Assembly: GCA_015548865.1 (NCBI GenBank)
Contig: JADMXW010000018.1
Coordinates: 62,001 to 126,000, forward strand
Length of the DNA stretch: 64,000 nucleotides
Direction: 5' to 3'
Origin: Serratia marcescens
GTDB taxonomy: Bacteria > Pseudomonadota > Gammaproteobacteria > Enterobacterales > Enterobacteriaceae
Shown here: positions 51,901 through 58,236 of the stretch, piece after piece
How the letters are laid out: each line of letters starts with the position of its first letter
How positions within the stretch are numbered: position 1 is the stretch's first letter
The notes under the pieces: generated by a model
Database searches by the model: none
Seen by the model: only the letters and a program-made list of their open reading frames with translations
Told to the model about the DNA's origin: nothing
Translations under genes and position numbers: made by a program

Positions 51901-54524
51901 ATCTGGGCAACGGTAATGTCACCGTCACGGTGAACGCCAGCGACAGCGTCGGCAACACCGTCTCGCTCGGCGGTGGATTAACGCTGGGCTTCTCCCTGCC
52001 AGCGGTGACGCTCAACCCCATTTTTGGAGGCGATGGCTTCCTCAATGCCGCAGAAGCGCTGGTGGCACAAACGCTAAGCGGCGTGGCAACCAACGCAGCC
52101 GTTGGATCTCAAGTTTCTGTCACGCTGGGAAGTAAAACGTTCCAGACCACAGTGGGGGCTGGAGGCGCATTTAGCCTTGTTCTGCAACCGTCCGATCTTG
52201 CGGCACTGGTTGATGGCAGCGTCTCGGTTAACGTTGCTGTGACCAACGCGAGCGGCAACACCGGTTCAATCAGCCAAACCATCACTGCTATTACTAAAAA
52301 TCTGCCGACTATCAGTCTTAACCCACTGTTTGGCGGAGATGGCTACCTCAATGTGGCGGAGGCCGCATTGAGCCAAACCCTGAGTGGTACCACAACGCAG
52401 GCGGCAGTAGGATCAACCATCTCTGTCACGCTAGGTGGGCTCGCGTTAAGCACTACCGTGGGCGCAGGGGGAACCTGGAGCATTCCCGTTACCTCAACAC
52501 AATTGCAATCATTACTGAACGGTAACCTGACGGTGAATGCTACGGTCACCGATGCGGCGGGCAACAGTAACAGTGCCAGTGCAGGACTGACCGTTGCTCT
52601 CACCCCGCCAACCATTAGTTTCAACCCACTGTTCGGTAACGGCATTCTGGATTTGAACGACCTGCTCAGCGCACAGGTTCTGAGTGGGACTTCCACACAG
52701 GCGGCATCGGGCACCACACTCACGGTCACACTTGGCAGTAAAACCTACACGACGACCATCAATGCGGGCGGCAGTTGGTCATTGCCTATCCCCATCCTGG
52801 ATCTGCAAGCGCTGGCAGATGGAACCCTGACGGTGAATGCGAGATTGACTGATGCCGCAGGAAACAGCGCCAGCCTGAACAGCCCGATTACTGTCGCGAT
52901 TAATGCCACACCGACGATCGCACTCAACCCACTGTTCGGGGGGGATGGACTGTTGAATGCTGTCGAGGCAGCGACCAATCCCATCATCAGCGGCACCACG
53001 ACCAACGCGGCAGGTTCAACGCTGCGTGTTACGCTGGGAAGTAGAACGCTGACTACCGTCGTACAAACCGATGGCAACTGGTCGGTTAATTTGTCCACTG
53101 CCGATCTTAATGTACTCACAGACGGCAACCTGACGCTGGGCGCCTCACTGACCAACCCAGCGGGCAAAAATGCCAGTGCCAGTGTTGGTGTGGGTATCGG
53201 TATCCATAATCTACCGTCGCTTTCACTGGACTCCCTGTTTGGTGACGGCTATCTCAACCTGACAGAAGCACAAGTCAATCAAACCATCAGTGGAACCACC
53301 AGCAACGCCGTAGGTGGCAGCGTGCGCGTCAACGTGGGGGGACTGGTGTTGACCGCCACCGTCGCCGCCAATGGTAGCTGGAGCGTAACGGTGCCAACAG
53401 CCAACCTGCTAAACGTTGCCGACGGTAACCTGAACGTGGGCGTAATGGTGACCGATCGCTATGGCAACAGCACGAGTGCCAATAGCACGGCCATTGTCAA
53501 AACCCACGCGCTGCCGCAATTGGGTATCGACCCCACCACGCTGCTGAGCGCACTGAGTATTATCACCAATGGCCTGGCTATCCATGGCGAAAGCCGTAAC
53601 GTGCAGACTGGAGCGCAGGTATCCGTTTCGTTGCTCAAAACGAATTCCGTGCTTAATGGCATTACCCTGACTGGCGCAGTGCAAGCCGATGGCAGTTGGA
53701 CAGCTCGGCTTGAAAGCTCGCTGCTCGCGACGCTTGGGCTGACGGTGCTGAACATCCTCTCTGTCCTGACGGGCACGCTGGTAGAAGCATCCGTGACAGA
53801 TATAGCAGGAAACAGTATCGGTGTTTCTGCCGGGCTGACAACCGGCATATCGCTCCCCGTCACAGTTGCCAGTATCGAGAGCCACAGTCTGACACTGGAG
53901 GAAAGCAGCGTGCTGGAAACCAGCCACACTGCAGCGGCGACGCTCGAAATCAGCACCGTGAGTGATGACAGCGCATTAACGCTCGCCAGCCTGAACGAAA
54001 CGCAGAACACGGGAGCAAGCGCCACGGTAACCACACCGAGTGATATCAGTTACAGCATCGGCGGCGTCGTTATCGTGCCAAATGAAACCGACACGTTAAC
54101 GGGCAGCAGCGGAGACGATCAGTTTCAGATCTCTGCTCTTGATGTGTTGCATATCGACGGCGGCGCAGGGACCGATACGCTGGTACTGAATGGCGATCAT
54201 CTCGCACTGGATCTCACCGCGCTAGGGCTCAGCATCGACAACATCGAAATCTTTGATCTCGGCGGATCGGGCACCAACAGCATCACGCTCGATTTAACGC
54301 ATGCGCTGTCGGTTACCGACAAACCCGAAGACGATTTGCGCATCCTGGGTGCGGCGGGGAATGAGGTCAATTTAATCCCCGATCCGAGCGGTATCTGGAC
54401 CTTGGCCGGGCAACGCGCGTTGGATGGCATCGTGTTCGATGTGTACCACAACTCAGCACTGGAGAGCAGCAACACACTGGGAGATGTTCTGGTGCAGCAA
54501 GGGTTGCACGTCAACATGGCATGA
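39927..54524 (+). CDS. Giant BapA-like type I-secreted adhesin with about 44 Ig-like repeats
   Basis: A 4865-residue surface adhesin, expected to mediate cell-cell or cell-surface attachment and biofilm. Residues 1-130 form the BapA N-terminal domain (VKISGSPDSVARYERQGDDL, DGTVVRYQRFFLLDAEG). A hydrophobic Ala/Gly-rich segment (about 139-165) and a Pro/Thr linker follow. Residues about 180 to 4640 are Ig-like repeats of roughly 100 residues. Each opens with a G-D-x-x-L-N-x-x-E calcium-type linker and has T-V-T-V-T-L-N-G-K-x-Y and G-x-W-x-V-x-L-P motifs. Near the C-terminus are one RTX-like repeat (HIDGGAGTDTLVLNG) and an uncleaved secretion signal. I noticed no cysteine, as is usual for such substrates. 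The frame is intact. The three genes downstream encode its export system. BapA is the closest named family; LapA and SiiE are functional analogues. Confidence 0.92.
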   Translation: MSESNVVQGYISIIDRRGSGNVAQYVSPNATDILLQRSSTVKISGSPDSVARYERQGDDLILHMRDGTVVRYQRFFLLDAEGYHSELVFDDGTRLTHVNFATNPEDAAALSAGEAAALIPQYEYLPNITPLLLHNASQSGLSAAAIGSILGALALGGGVIAATASNSNDDNRPSTPPSTLASLTVNPLANDNILNREEFGQSQVLSGSTQDVTPGSVVTITFNGLTYTTQVAQDGTWQITLPPSVFAGLEDGTYPLLVSVTDTQGKAHQQTVELGIDTLPPFLTENMLTGDNILTAAEQAQPQTLSGRGEVGLTITVTLNGKTYTTTVDNDGKWQLPLSSTDLQALSEGAHTLTIVTVDKAGNTTSITRELIVDTTPPPLTVQPLTGDDLLTADEVKSTQTLSGTTSPSEAGQTVTVTLNDKTYTGTVNSDGSWQISLPSADLQALTNGTYALVASITDKAGNTTTLPAHSITVDSVAEAININTLSGDDRLNAVEATQPLVLSGTTANVAANQTVTIAFNGHVYTTTTNSNGSWSVSVPSSDLVFSHDGSYNVSASVTGLSGTTITATHALTVVVNTLPVATLEPPFGDDVLNGTEAGQDQTLKGTTGVSGPGQSVTVSIGGHAYTGTVDNNGNWQVTLPSSVLQTLPSGSNSTVTVEVGDAAGNKNVLSKPVLVDTTAPTLTLSPVGQDDILNNSELVVNQIINGTASQSEEGRTVTVTLNGKTYFAVIDASGNWQITLPSADLGNLANGLHTLVATLSDAAGNTRTLPHTFTVDNGAASLPTIAINTFAGDDIVNGAEIKVSHQLSGTTTHVEAGRTVTLTLNGKTYFAVVESGGTWHVTLPSTDMALLPSGSSTITASVNNQSGYSTSTNKEIEVDTTGNAIAINIIASDNLINQAEAAQPMAVSGNTANVPAGQTVTVTLNGKQYATQVQVDGSWTLQIPSVDLQALSDGNTTITATVSDPQGQTASDQHDVGVYIHSLPAPTIDIPFGNGSLNLNETHIDQVITGKTGITGNGQTVVVTFGGKSYNATVDVSGNWRATLPTADLQQLPEGNAAIQVTATDIAGNHGANSLNSLVDVTPPTLTLGTIATDDIINIQEAQSTQTLNGTASISEAGRTVTIALGGQFYTGKVGNDGNWSIDLPSHALLSLPNGIYALVASLSDATGNVTQVTKTIKLDADSAMRPTITVNPFVSEDNTISAADTQVSQILSGTTTNVEAGQTITIQLNAKTYFATVNNEGKWWVSISADDMKALPEGPLEISASVSDTSGNQGSGTSWSDVDINSDSISISIIAMDNQLNRVEAAQPLTVSGATVNVDTGQTVTVTLNEKTYTTTTAANGSWSLSIPSADLLLLQDGTTVIRASVANPNDDPISAQRNLDVHINNLPHPSLETPFGDNVLNAAEAASGQTVIGKTGVSGAGQSVVITLNGKTYQATVDAQGNWHVALPAADLQVLSAGAQPLRVTATDVAGNSSEITHAVTVDRVPPTLTLKPVTSDGVINHAESQIDQVISGNASLTEAGRNVLVTFNGKLYTAAVQADGSWSVTVQSADLQAMGDGTYSYSATLSDTAGNSTTTTGQVTLDASIANLPVLTVNAVTENNIIDGAEIKATQTLSGTSLNLEVGQTVTVTLNGKTYTTTVDSQGHWQVNVPDIDLAQLAQGQHTLDVSSQDKSGNPAASIHTFVVNTALSGITIDPVTGDDKLSQSEVANDLIVTGSSQNVATGTTVTLNLHGKTYAGTTDATGKWHVTVPASALQQLADGNTTLTFSTVDSAGNALSGSHTIGVFIHTLPNATLDPVFGDGVLNAIEAGSTQTLSGTTGLTAPGQTVTVTLGNIPYSATVTSSGSWILTLPPSTLQALPENSSQVSVVVKDAAGNQSTVTQTVTVDLTPPTLTLGNLATDNILNQSEVLTTQTLTGGASTSEAGRTVTVMFNGKSYTGTVGSDGSWSVALSATDLGALSDGIYTLSATLSDAAGNSSSATRTITVDASAQHAPRITLSNVASDNIIDGAEIQSSQTLSGTTLNVEAGQTVTLTFNGKTYSAIVQANGTWSTAIPLQDMNQLVNGTQTLTASVSDTSGNSASANQTVTINTNTSALSIAAITGDNLLNAQEAAAGITVSGNSSNIASGTSITVLLNGKTYSATVGANGSWSTLIAPTDLLALSDGPISVSAIATDQVGKIITNSQTLQVIVNHLPQATLDAPFGNGYLNQSEAQAGQTLTGTTGVSGAGQTVSVTIGSQTFTGTVNSNGHWQLPLPPNVLTQLSDGITQISVTVGDVAGNTSTTDGSVNIDLTPPVLTINTVSLDDTINIAESLQPLVISGTASVNDSGQTVVVRITFNGQIYQGTVLSDGSWQITVPEGDLAGSANGITTLVATMVDAAGNTGSATRNITLDTDPAQAPTIIIGTLSSDDYLNAQEATQPLTLSGTTTHVQQNQLVTLTLNGKSYTATVQADGTWHADVPAIDVGALPDGKLIVNASVSDTGGNPASNRHTLNVIAHPADLPTIDIATVSGDDVINAQDANSPMTVSGSTTHVTPGRTVTVSLNNKTYQATVGSDGSWSTTVPANDVQALPQGQQFITANVSDIAQNPASNTHTISVDTTPPLLEIDALATPGDIGLAAALAGLPITGKGEAGLHVTLTVGNATYTTVTDGNGVWKVTLSANDLLALGDGSATLTAKATDSAGNSSSDTLSIALKTQALPTLTVNALFTDNQLNLTELQAGGTIGGTYTNLPAGTTLTITIGSYTTTGTTLAGGQWSATIPANALASLNDGSVQVSINAVDSAGNPASASGSLEIVTHTTFNLTLNTPFTDGKLNAAEASVDQVLNGSTGVNAAGQKVTVTIDGKPYIATVTDTGLWSVTLPATDLQGLNDGTHTLVVTAQDKAGNASAPINSGFNSIVEGVPSAGLTLPLFSDGFLSNSEVVNGVTLNGQTGLTSNSGQTVSVSINGTVYNATVNANGNWSLPLTTADLSALPDGTVSVIVTVTDSVGNSNTTNGSAEALFHTLPNATLVLPFGDGYLNVEESKQPQTLSGKTGISGIGQTVTVTLDAGTANETVLTGVQVDGLGGWSLPLSSSQLAAFTQGGHTLVVTVTDRAGNSSTSTPTTVTAALTLPAPEITEPLFDSDNILNIAEASGPITLSGTTNNTGSTQNIRVEIDLNGVIYQAQVTGTTWSVTLPANALSSLAERNDHTLVVTATDQAGNASSNTVTFGNDFHAPAVTLNTPFGDGYLNATEVASLSGNAGDATSVTVTIGSNPPRTATVTNGQWSLDASQLSGLDDGTQTVTVTATDTAGNSASVSGQVHIVVNTLPTLALNPFVGGDGLDYLESRTAQTLSGTSSGIEVGQKVTVTINGHEYDTNIGVGGSWSILIPASELQQFSNPTAITIQAQDKAGNVVNDALSVSVDLTPPPNPTLVINAVTDDNAINLSESQGTITLSGVLHHGNNPQTISLLIDNVPLTATVTTDANGIWSVGIPAPYAAFIVDGTVTITASTTVGTTAVSATTDVHVDVTPPSVTILTFAGDNTLDNSELATAQAITGSASVADAGRFVAVTLNNKTYQAQVQIDGSWTVNVPTADLNALSQGSHSITAILKDAAGNISTTAQLNIIVDTEIPLLTIDAFAGNNILTMAEALLGQVLSGKGEKGATVTLTAGPLTGSVVVDNDGNWRIPFPDTDLTRLTDGPQVIGLTITDAAGNSSSTSVTLNVTLNSTLGAGIEDIFGNNGILNYAESLITQVISGHATGNALGAKVSVTIAGTTLETTVGAGGAWSVSFPPSLLSGLSDGLLQVEVGIVDVNGNSKNELIDIDVLRTVPTIDSVLAFGNNGLNALEAAADQIISGVVSHIDLNKGAFNVAVTLGTKTYTTTVGAGGAWSLTIPTLDLKALQDGTLALGVSVTDYGGNVVSKTINVPTIIHDLPSLTLDPIFGDGLLNLADLLVNQTVSGTALNLVSGTQLSIDVAGVRTLNTTVGTDGKWSVNVAPDVLALLQNLGNGNVTVTVNASDSVGNTVSLGGGLTLGFSLPAVTLNPIFGGDGFLNAAEALVAQTLSGVATNAAVGSQVSVTLGSKTFQTTVGAGGAFSLVLQPSDLAALVDGSVSVNVAVTNASGNTGSISQTITAITKNLPTISLNPLFGGDGYLNVAEAALSQTLSGTTTQAAVGSTISVTLGGLALSTTVGAGGTWSIPVTSTQLQSLLNGNLTVNATVTDAAGNSNSASAGLTVALTPPTISFNPLFGNGILDLNDLLSAQVLSGTSTQAASGTTLTVTLGSKTYTTTINAGGSWSLPIPILDLQALADGTLTVNARLTDAAGNSASLNSPITVAINATPTIALNPLFGGDGLLNAVEAATNPIISGTTTNAAGSTLRVTLGSRTLTTVVQTDGNWSVNLSTADLNVLTDGNLTLGASLTNPAGKNASASVGVGIGIHNLPSLSLDSLFGDGYLNLTEAQVNQTISGTTSNAVGGSVRVNVGGLVLTATVAANGSWSVTVPTANLLNVADGNLNVGVMVTDRYGNSTSANSTAIVKTHALPQLGIDPTTLLSALSIITNGLAIHGESRNVQTGAQVSVSLLKTNSVLNGITLTGAVQADGSWTARLESSLLATLGLTVLNILSVLTGTLVEASVTDIAGNSIGVSAGLTTGISLPVTVASIESHSLTLEESSVLETSHTAAATLEISTVSDDSALTLASLNETQNTGASATVTTPSDISYSIGGVVIVPNETDTLTGSSGDDQFQISALDVLHIDGGAGTDTLVLNGDHLALDLTALGLSIDNIEIFDLGGSGTNSITLDLTHALSVTDKPEDDLRILGAAGNEVNLIPDPSGIWTLAGQRALDGIVFDVYHNSALESSNTLGDVLVQQGLHVNMA
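40464..53850 (+). repeat. Array of about 44 tandem Ig-like domain repeats (about 300 bp each)
   Basis: Repeats are recognised by the recurring G-D/N-x-x-L-N-x-x-E start. Most units are 300-312 bp. Adjacent units can be locally near-identical: a 22-bp stretch starting TGAATGGGAAAACC recurs at 42091 and 42400, exactly 309 bp apart. Repeats 36-43 (from about 51080) form a separate subfamily marked by TTVGAGGAWS and FGGDGxLNxxE. Three units (near 40790, 47740 and 50780) carry the variant GxGExG in place of the usual SGTT linker. Confidence 0.9.
41385..47465 (+). repeat. Five turns of a four-domain super-repeat inside the adhesin
   Basis: The first domain of each turn begins (at the GDxxLN-type motif) at 41385, 42600, 43815, 45027 and 46239: steps of 1215, 1215, 1212 and 1212 bp. 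Within each turn four domain types follow in fixed order: a type with xxxAxxxTVSG and few prolines; a type starting NxLPxATLxxPFGDxxLN; a type starting TPPTLTL with SEAGRTVT; and a type with NIIDGAEIxxxQTLSGTT and VEAGQTVT. A fifth-turn copy of the first type follows at 47466. Confidence 0.85.
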
Positions 54525-54555
54525 CAAAAACGGTGCATTCATAAATGGAAGAAGC

Positions 54556-54583
54556 TGCCCCAGGCACGTTAATGTCTGGGGCA
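54556..54583 (+). promoter_or_regulatory. Intercistronic hairpin between the adhesin and its secretion genes
   Basis: TGCCCCAG and CTGGGGCA form a perfect 8-bp GC-rich stem with a 12-nt loop, 32 nt after the adhesin stop and 23 nt before the next start. There is no T-tract, so it is more likely a processing or stabilising element than a full terminator. Confidence 0.55.
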
Positions 54584-54605
54584 CATACGACGGTCAGGGT
54601 GTTTG

Positions 54606-56009
54606 ATGTTAATAATTAAGCGGCCTTTTTTTACCAGAAATCACATTCACCAACCCTGTTCTCGTGCAGTCCTATACTGCCTGAGCGTACTTCTCCCTCT
54701 GACTGCCACATCAGGGGGATTCTCGGTATCAGCACAGCCACTGGGCGTTACCTGGCAGGCGGCCCCCAGTGAACAGCAGATCGACAGCCTGAGCCTGGAG
54801 CAGGCCATTCTGCGTGCTTTTGCCCGAAACCCACAAATCGCACAAGCCGCGGCACAAATTCGTATCGGTGCCAGCGAATTAAAACTGGCCGAAAGCGCCT
54901 GGATGCCACAGCTCGCGCTGAACGGTGGCGTTGGCAGGCAAAATCAAAGTGATACGCCCGGCACCCGAGGTCACACAACATCTGCTGGCGTCTCGTTAAC
55001 ACAGCTCATCTACGATTTTGGCAAAACCGGCGGCAGCATCGACGAACAGCACCATCTCTCGGATGCTTACCGTTACCAGCTCTACAGCATTATGACCAGT
55101 GTTGGTCAGCAAACGCTGCTCGCCTATTTACAGGTCAAGCGCTATCAAACGCTGTCAGCATCGTCAGAACGACATATCACCTCTCTCGAAGCGGTGAAAG
55201 CGATCGCCCAAATGCGTGCAGAGGCCGGACTCAATTCTCAATCCGATGTGTTACAGGCCGAGACGCGCATCGCGGGCACGGTCGCCACGCTTGAGCAATA
55301 TCGCGCACAGCAACGTTCCGCATTGGCACAATTGACCGTATTAACCGGCGTAGTCCCCGTACGACTGCCGGATTTGCCACAGGCGCTATTGCAGCAAGAG
55401 ATTACATTACAGACCTTGCCCTATGAGCAAAGTGCACTGGTACGCAGCGCACAGTCACGTCAGGAAGCAGCCCGACAACGCATTCGTCAGGCGGAAGCAA
55501 AACACTGGCCCAGCATCTCCGTGCAAGCGGCGCGCGCGCGCAACGACACCCGCAACCGCGCCTACTGGGATGACCAGGTACGACTCTTGGTAGAAGCACC
55601 GCTCTATCAAGGCGGTGCCGTCAGCGCACAAATTGACGCCGCCCAGAATGCACGCGAAGCTGCGCAGGCAGAGGTTGAAGCAGCCAAACTGGATATCAAC
55701 CAGCGTGCGGCCACGTCCTATGCCGATATGATTGGCGCACAGCAACGTCAGGCAGCCAGTGAACGCCAGCTCACTAGCGCGAATTATACCCGCGATGTGT
55801 ATCGCGACGAATATCGCTTGAGCAAGCGCAGTCTCAACGATCTGCTCAGCGTGGAACAGGATGTGCTACAGGCTGAAAATGCACGCGCTACGGCACAGTT
55901 TGACGGCTGGGATGCGACCGTCAACTACGCAGCAGCCGTCGATAATCTGCTGGATATGCTGGGTATTGAACGTCAACAAGCCAGTGGCGATCGACTGCCG
56001 TCTTTGTAA
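54606..56009 (+). CDS. TolC-like outer membrane channel of the adhesin type I secretion system
   Basis: Outer-membrane efflux protein that forms the exit duct for the adhesin. The 467-residue precursor has a signal peptide (LYCLSVLLPLTATSG, cut near SA-QPLG) and then the two OEP repeats: IDSLSLEQAILRAFARNPQIAQAAAQIR opens the first, and ALVRSAQSRQEAARQRIRQA the second. The conserved LTQLIYDFGKTGGSID and VEAPLYQGGAVSAQI lead into the beta-barrel strands, and EYRLSKRSLNDLLSVEQDVL is typical of LapE/BapB-type duct proteins. I use the ATG at 54606; a TTG one codon earlier is possible. This is a dedicated channel rather than the chromosomal TolC. Confidence 0.92.
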   Translation: MLIIKRPFFTRNHIHQPCSRAVLYCLSVLLPLTATSGGFSVSAQPLGVTWQAAPSEQQIDSLSLEQAILRAFARNPQIAQAAAQIRIGASELKLAESAWMPQLALNGGVGRQNQSDTPGTRGHTTSAGVSLTQLIYDFGKTGGSIDEQHHLSDAYRYQLYSIMTSVGQQTLLAYLQVKRYQTLSASSERHITSLEAVKAIAQMRAEAGLNSQSDVLQAETRIAGTVATLEQYRAQQRSALAQLTVLTGVVPVRLPDLPQALLQQEITLQTLPYEQSALVRSAQSRQEAARQRIRQAEAKHWPSISVQAARARNDTRNRAYWDDQVRLLVEAPLYQGGAVSAQIDAAQNAREAAQAEVEAAKLDINQRAATSYADMIGAQQRQAASERQLTSANYTRDVYRDEYRLSKRSLNDLLSVEQDVLQAENARATAQFDGWDATVNYAAAVDNLLDMLGIERQQASGDRLPSL

Positions 56010-56087
56010 CGACATGAATTGCCATTGAATGCAGGGGGACGGCACGAAAAGTGGCCGTTAACCCCGTTTTCACCCATAGGAGCTCGC

Positions 56088-58226
56088 ATGACAGCATCTG
56101 CCACCACTGAAATATGGATTGCTGCACTGGCAAGAACCGCCGCTCACTATGGGCATGTTGTCAATGTTCGTACTGTGGCCCAACAGATGCGCTGGCATGA
56201 ACAATTGCCGCTGCCGCGCAAACTGGAACAAATAGCACGCCTGATGGGCCTGCACACCAGCCTGTGTCGCTGGGATAACCTGCGCTGGCGTCCCGGTATT
56301 CTTCCGGTGCTGGCCGCATCGCATGACGGCAGCGTGCTGGTGATCGAAGCCATCGACGAAGAACAAAACCTGGTTTACTGGCGCAGCGACGGGGGCGATT
56401 TACAGCGCAAAATTGACAAAAAGACGCTGCAATCACACATTCAAGATACCCTGGTACTTACGGGCATTGCCGAGCGAGGCCGAGATGCTCGCATCGATGA
56501 TTTCGTTAAACCCTACCGGAAACACTGGTTCTGGCAGCACTTTGCCCATGCAAAACGCCAGATTGGCGAAGTAGCACTGGCTTCTATCATTGGTAATGTA
56601 CTGGCACTGGCTGGCATTCTCTTTTCGATGCAGGTCTACGATCGCGTTATCCCCTCTCAGTCCATGCCCACTCTCTGGGTATTGTTTGGCGGCGTGCTGC
56701 TGGCAGCCGCCATCGAATATGCCATTCGTTTATCTCGCACCGTTATCTCGGACCTGATGGGCAAACAAATCGATCTGAGCGTTTCCGGCATGCTGTTCGC
56801 GCGCGCGCTGGCCATCAAAAATGAAGCTCGCCCCAAGTCCACCGGTTCCTTTATTTCCCAGTTACGAGAAATTGATCAGGTGCGTGAACTACTGACCTCT
56901 ACCACCGTCGGTGCTGCGGCAGACATGCCTTTTGTACTGCTGTTTCTTGCGCTGATGTCGTTTATCGGCGGTCCGTTGGTCTTTATTCCTATGTTGGCAA
57001 TCCCACTGATTGTGATTCCCGGTATCTTGCTGCAATGGCCTATGGCAAAACTGGCTAAAGAGGGCATGCGTGAGAGCGCGCTACGCAATGCGGTGCTGGT
57101 GGAATCCATCGAGGGCGTCGAAGACATCAAAGCGCTACAGGCAGAACCCTATTTTCAGCGGCAATGGGAGCAAACTCACGAGGTGAGTGCCGCCGTCGGC
57201 ATGAAGCAGCGTCTATGGGGGGCACGTCTGACCGGTTGGGCATCAATGGTACAACAATTAACCTACGCCGGCATGTTGGTGTTTGGCAGCTATCTGGTGC
57301 TGGCCGGAGACATTACCACCGGGACGCTGGTCGCGTGTAGCTTATTATCATCACGTACCATCGCGCCGCTGATGCAACTGACCATGGTGTTCTCACGTTG
57401 GCAGCATGCCAAAAATGCCCTGACTGGCCTGGATGAGTTGCTGCAAAAACCGCTCGATACACCCGACGCACGAGAAATCGCCCACTGTCCGGTGCTACAA
57501 GGGCATTATCAGGTGACACAGGCTCAATACAGCTACGACCCAGAAAAGGGAAACAACGCTGTGTTTATCAATACGCTGGAGATCAAACCGACCGAGCGCG
57601 TCGCGATACTGGGCAAAGTGGGGACGGGTAAATCCACCCTGCTCAAATTACTTGCCGGGCAAGCAGCCGCAACACGTGGCAAAGTGACGCTGGACGGCGT
57701 AGACATGGCGCACATTGATCCGGCAGACATGCGTCGCCAGATAGGTTTTCTCTCTCAGGATTCACGTCTATTTTTCGGCAGTCTCAGGCAAAACCTGATG
57801 CTTGGGAATCCGCATGCCAGCGAGCAAGAGTTGCTGGCGGCACTGCGTATCAGTGGCGCACTCAGTATGGTGCAGCAAGATGCATCCAGTCTCGAACGCG
57901 TCATCCAGGAAGGTGGGCGCGGTCTCTCCGGTGGGCAACGCCAGATGGTGCTGCTTAGCCGCCTTATCCTGCGTAACCCGCAAATCGTACTGATGGATGA
58001 ACCTACGGCCGCTATGGATGAACAACTGGAGGAACAGGTTATTCGGCAGATGAAAAGCTGGCTGGAAGGACGCACGCTGGTGTTGGTGACACACCGACCG
58101 GCACTGCTAAAGCTGGTGGACAGGCTAATCGTCATCGATAACGGATGCATCATCGCTGATGGTCCGAAAGAGCAGATACTCAAGGCCGTCAGCAAGCCGT
58201 TCGATAGCGCACAGCAGGTTGCCTGA
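56088..58226 (+). CDS. Type I secretion ABC transporter (HlyB/LapB-like) for the adhesin
   Basis: Inner-membrane ATPase-permease that energises export. The 712 residues have an N-terminal C39-like domain (about 1-130) with no cysteine at the catalytic position, so it binds rather than cleaves substrate. A membrane domain (about 155-430) has six segments, followed by the nucleotide-binding domain with Walker A GKVGTGKS, signature GRGLSGGQRQ, Walker B IVLMDEPTAAMDE and the H-loop VTHRPAL. The ATG at 56088 has an AGGAG site; in-frame codons from 56019 are not conserved. It lies 10 nt before the adaptor gene. Confidence 0.94.
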   Translation: MTASATTEIWIAALARTAAHYGHVVNVRTVAQQMRWHEQLPLPRKLEQIARLMGLHTSLCRWDNLRWRPGILPVLAASHDGSVLVIEAIDEEQNLVYWRSDGGDLQRKIDKKTLQSHIQDTLVLTGIAERGRDARIDDFVKPYRKHWFWQHFAHAKRQIGEVALASIIGNVLALAGILFSMQVYDRVIPSQSMPTLWVLFGGVLLAAAIEYAIRLSRTVISDLMGKQIDLSVSGMLFARALAIKNEARPKSTGSFISQLREIDQVRELLTSTTVGAAADMPFVLLFLALMSFIGGPLVFIPMLAIPLIVIPGILLQWPMAKLAKEGMRESALRNAVLVESIEGVEDIKALQAEPYFQRQWEQTHEVSAAVGMKQRLWGARLTGWASMVQQLTYAGMLVFGSYLVLAGDITTGTLVACSLLSSRTIAPLMQLTMVFSRWQHAKNALTGLDELLQKPLDTPDAREIAHCPVLQGHYQVTQAQYSYDPEKGNNAVFINTLEIKPTERVAILGKVGTGKSTLLKLLAGQAAATRGKVTLDGVDMAHIDPADMRRQIGFLSQDSRLFFGSLRQNLMLGNPHASEQELLAALRISGALSMVQQDASSLERVIQEGGRGLSGGQRQMVLLSRLILRNPQIVLMDEPTAAMDEQLEEQVIRQMKSWLEGRTLVLVTHRPALLKLVDRLIVIDNGCIIADGPKEQILKAVSKPFDSAQQVA

Positions 58227-58236
58227 GGAGAAAGCC

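Noticed and set aside
40464-53850. Possible CRISPR array because of regular direct repeats
   Set aside because: Unit length is about 300 bp, in frame, and encodes Ig-like domains; there are no short repeats with unique spacers.
39966-54538. Many long open frames antisense to the adhesin gene, for example a 237-codon frame at 41427-42140
   Set aside because: They arise from the repetitive, codon-biased sense sequence, recur with the repeat period and show no family similarity or ribosome sites.
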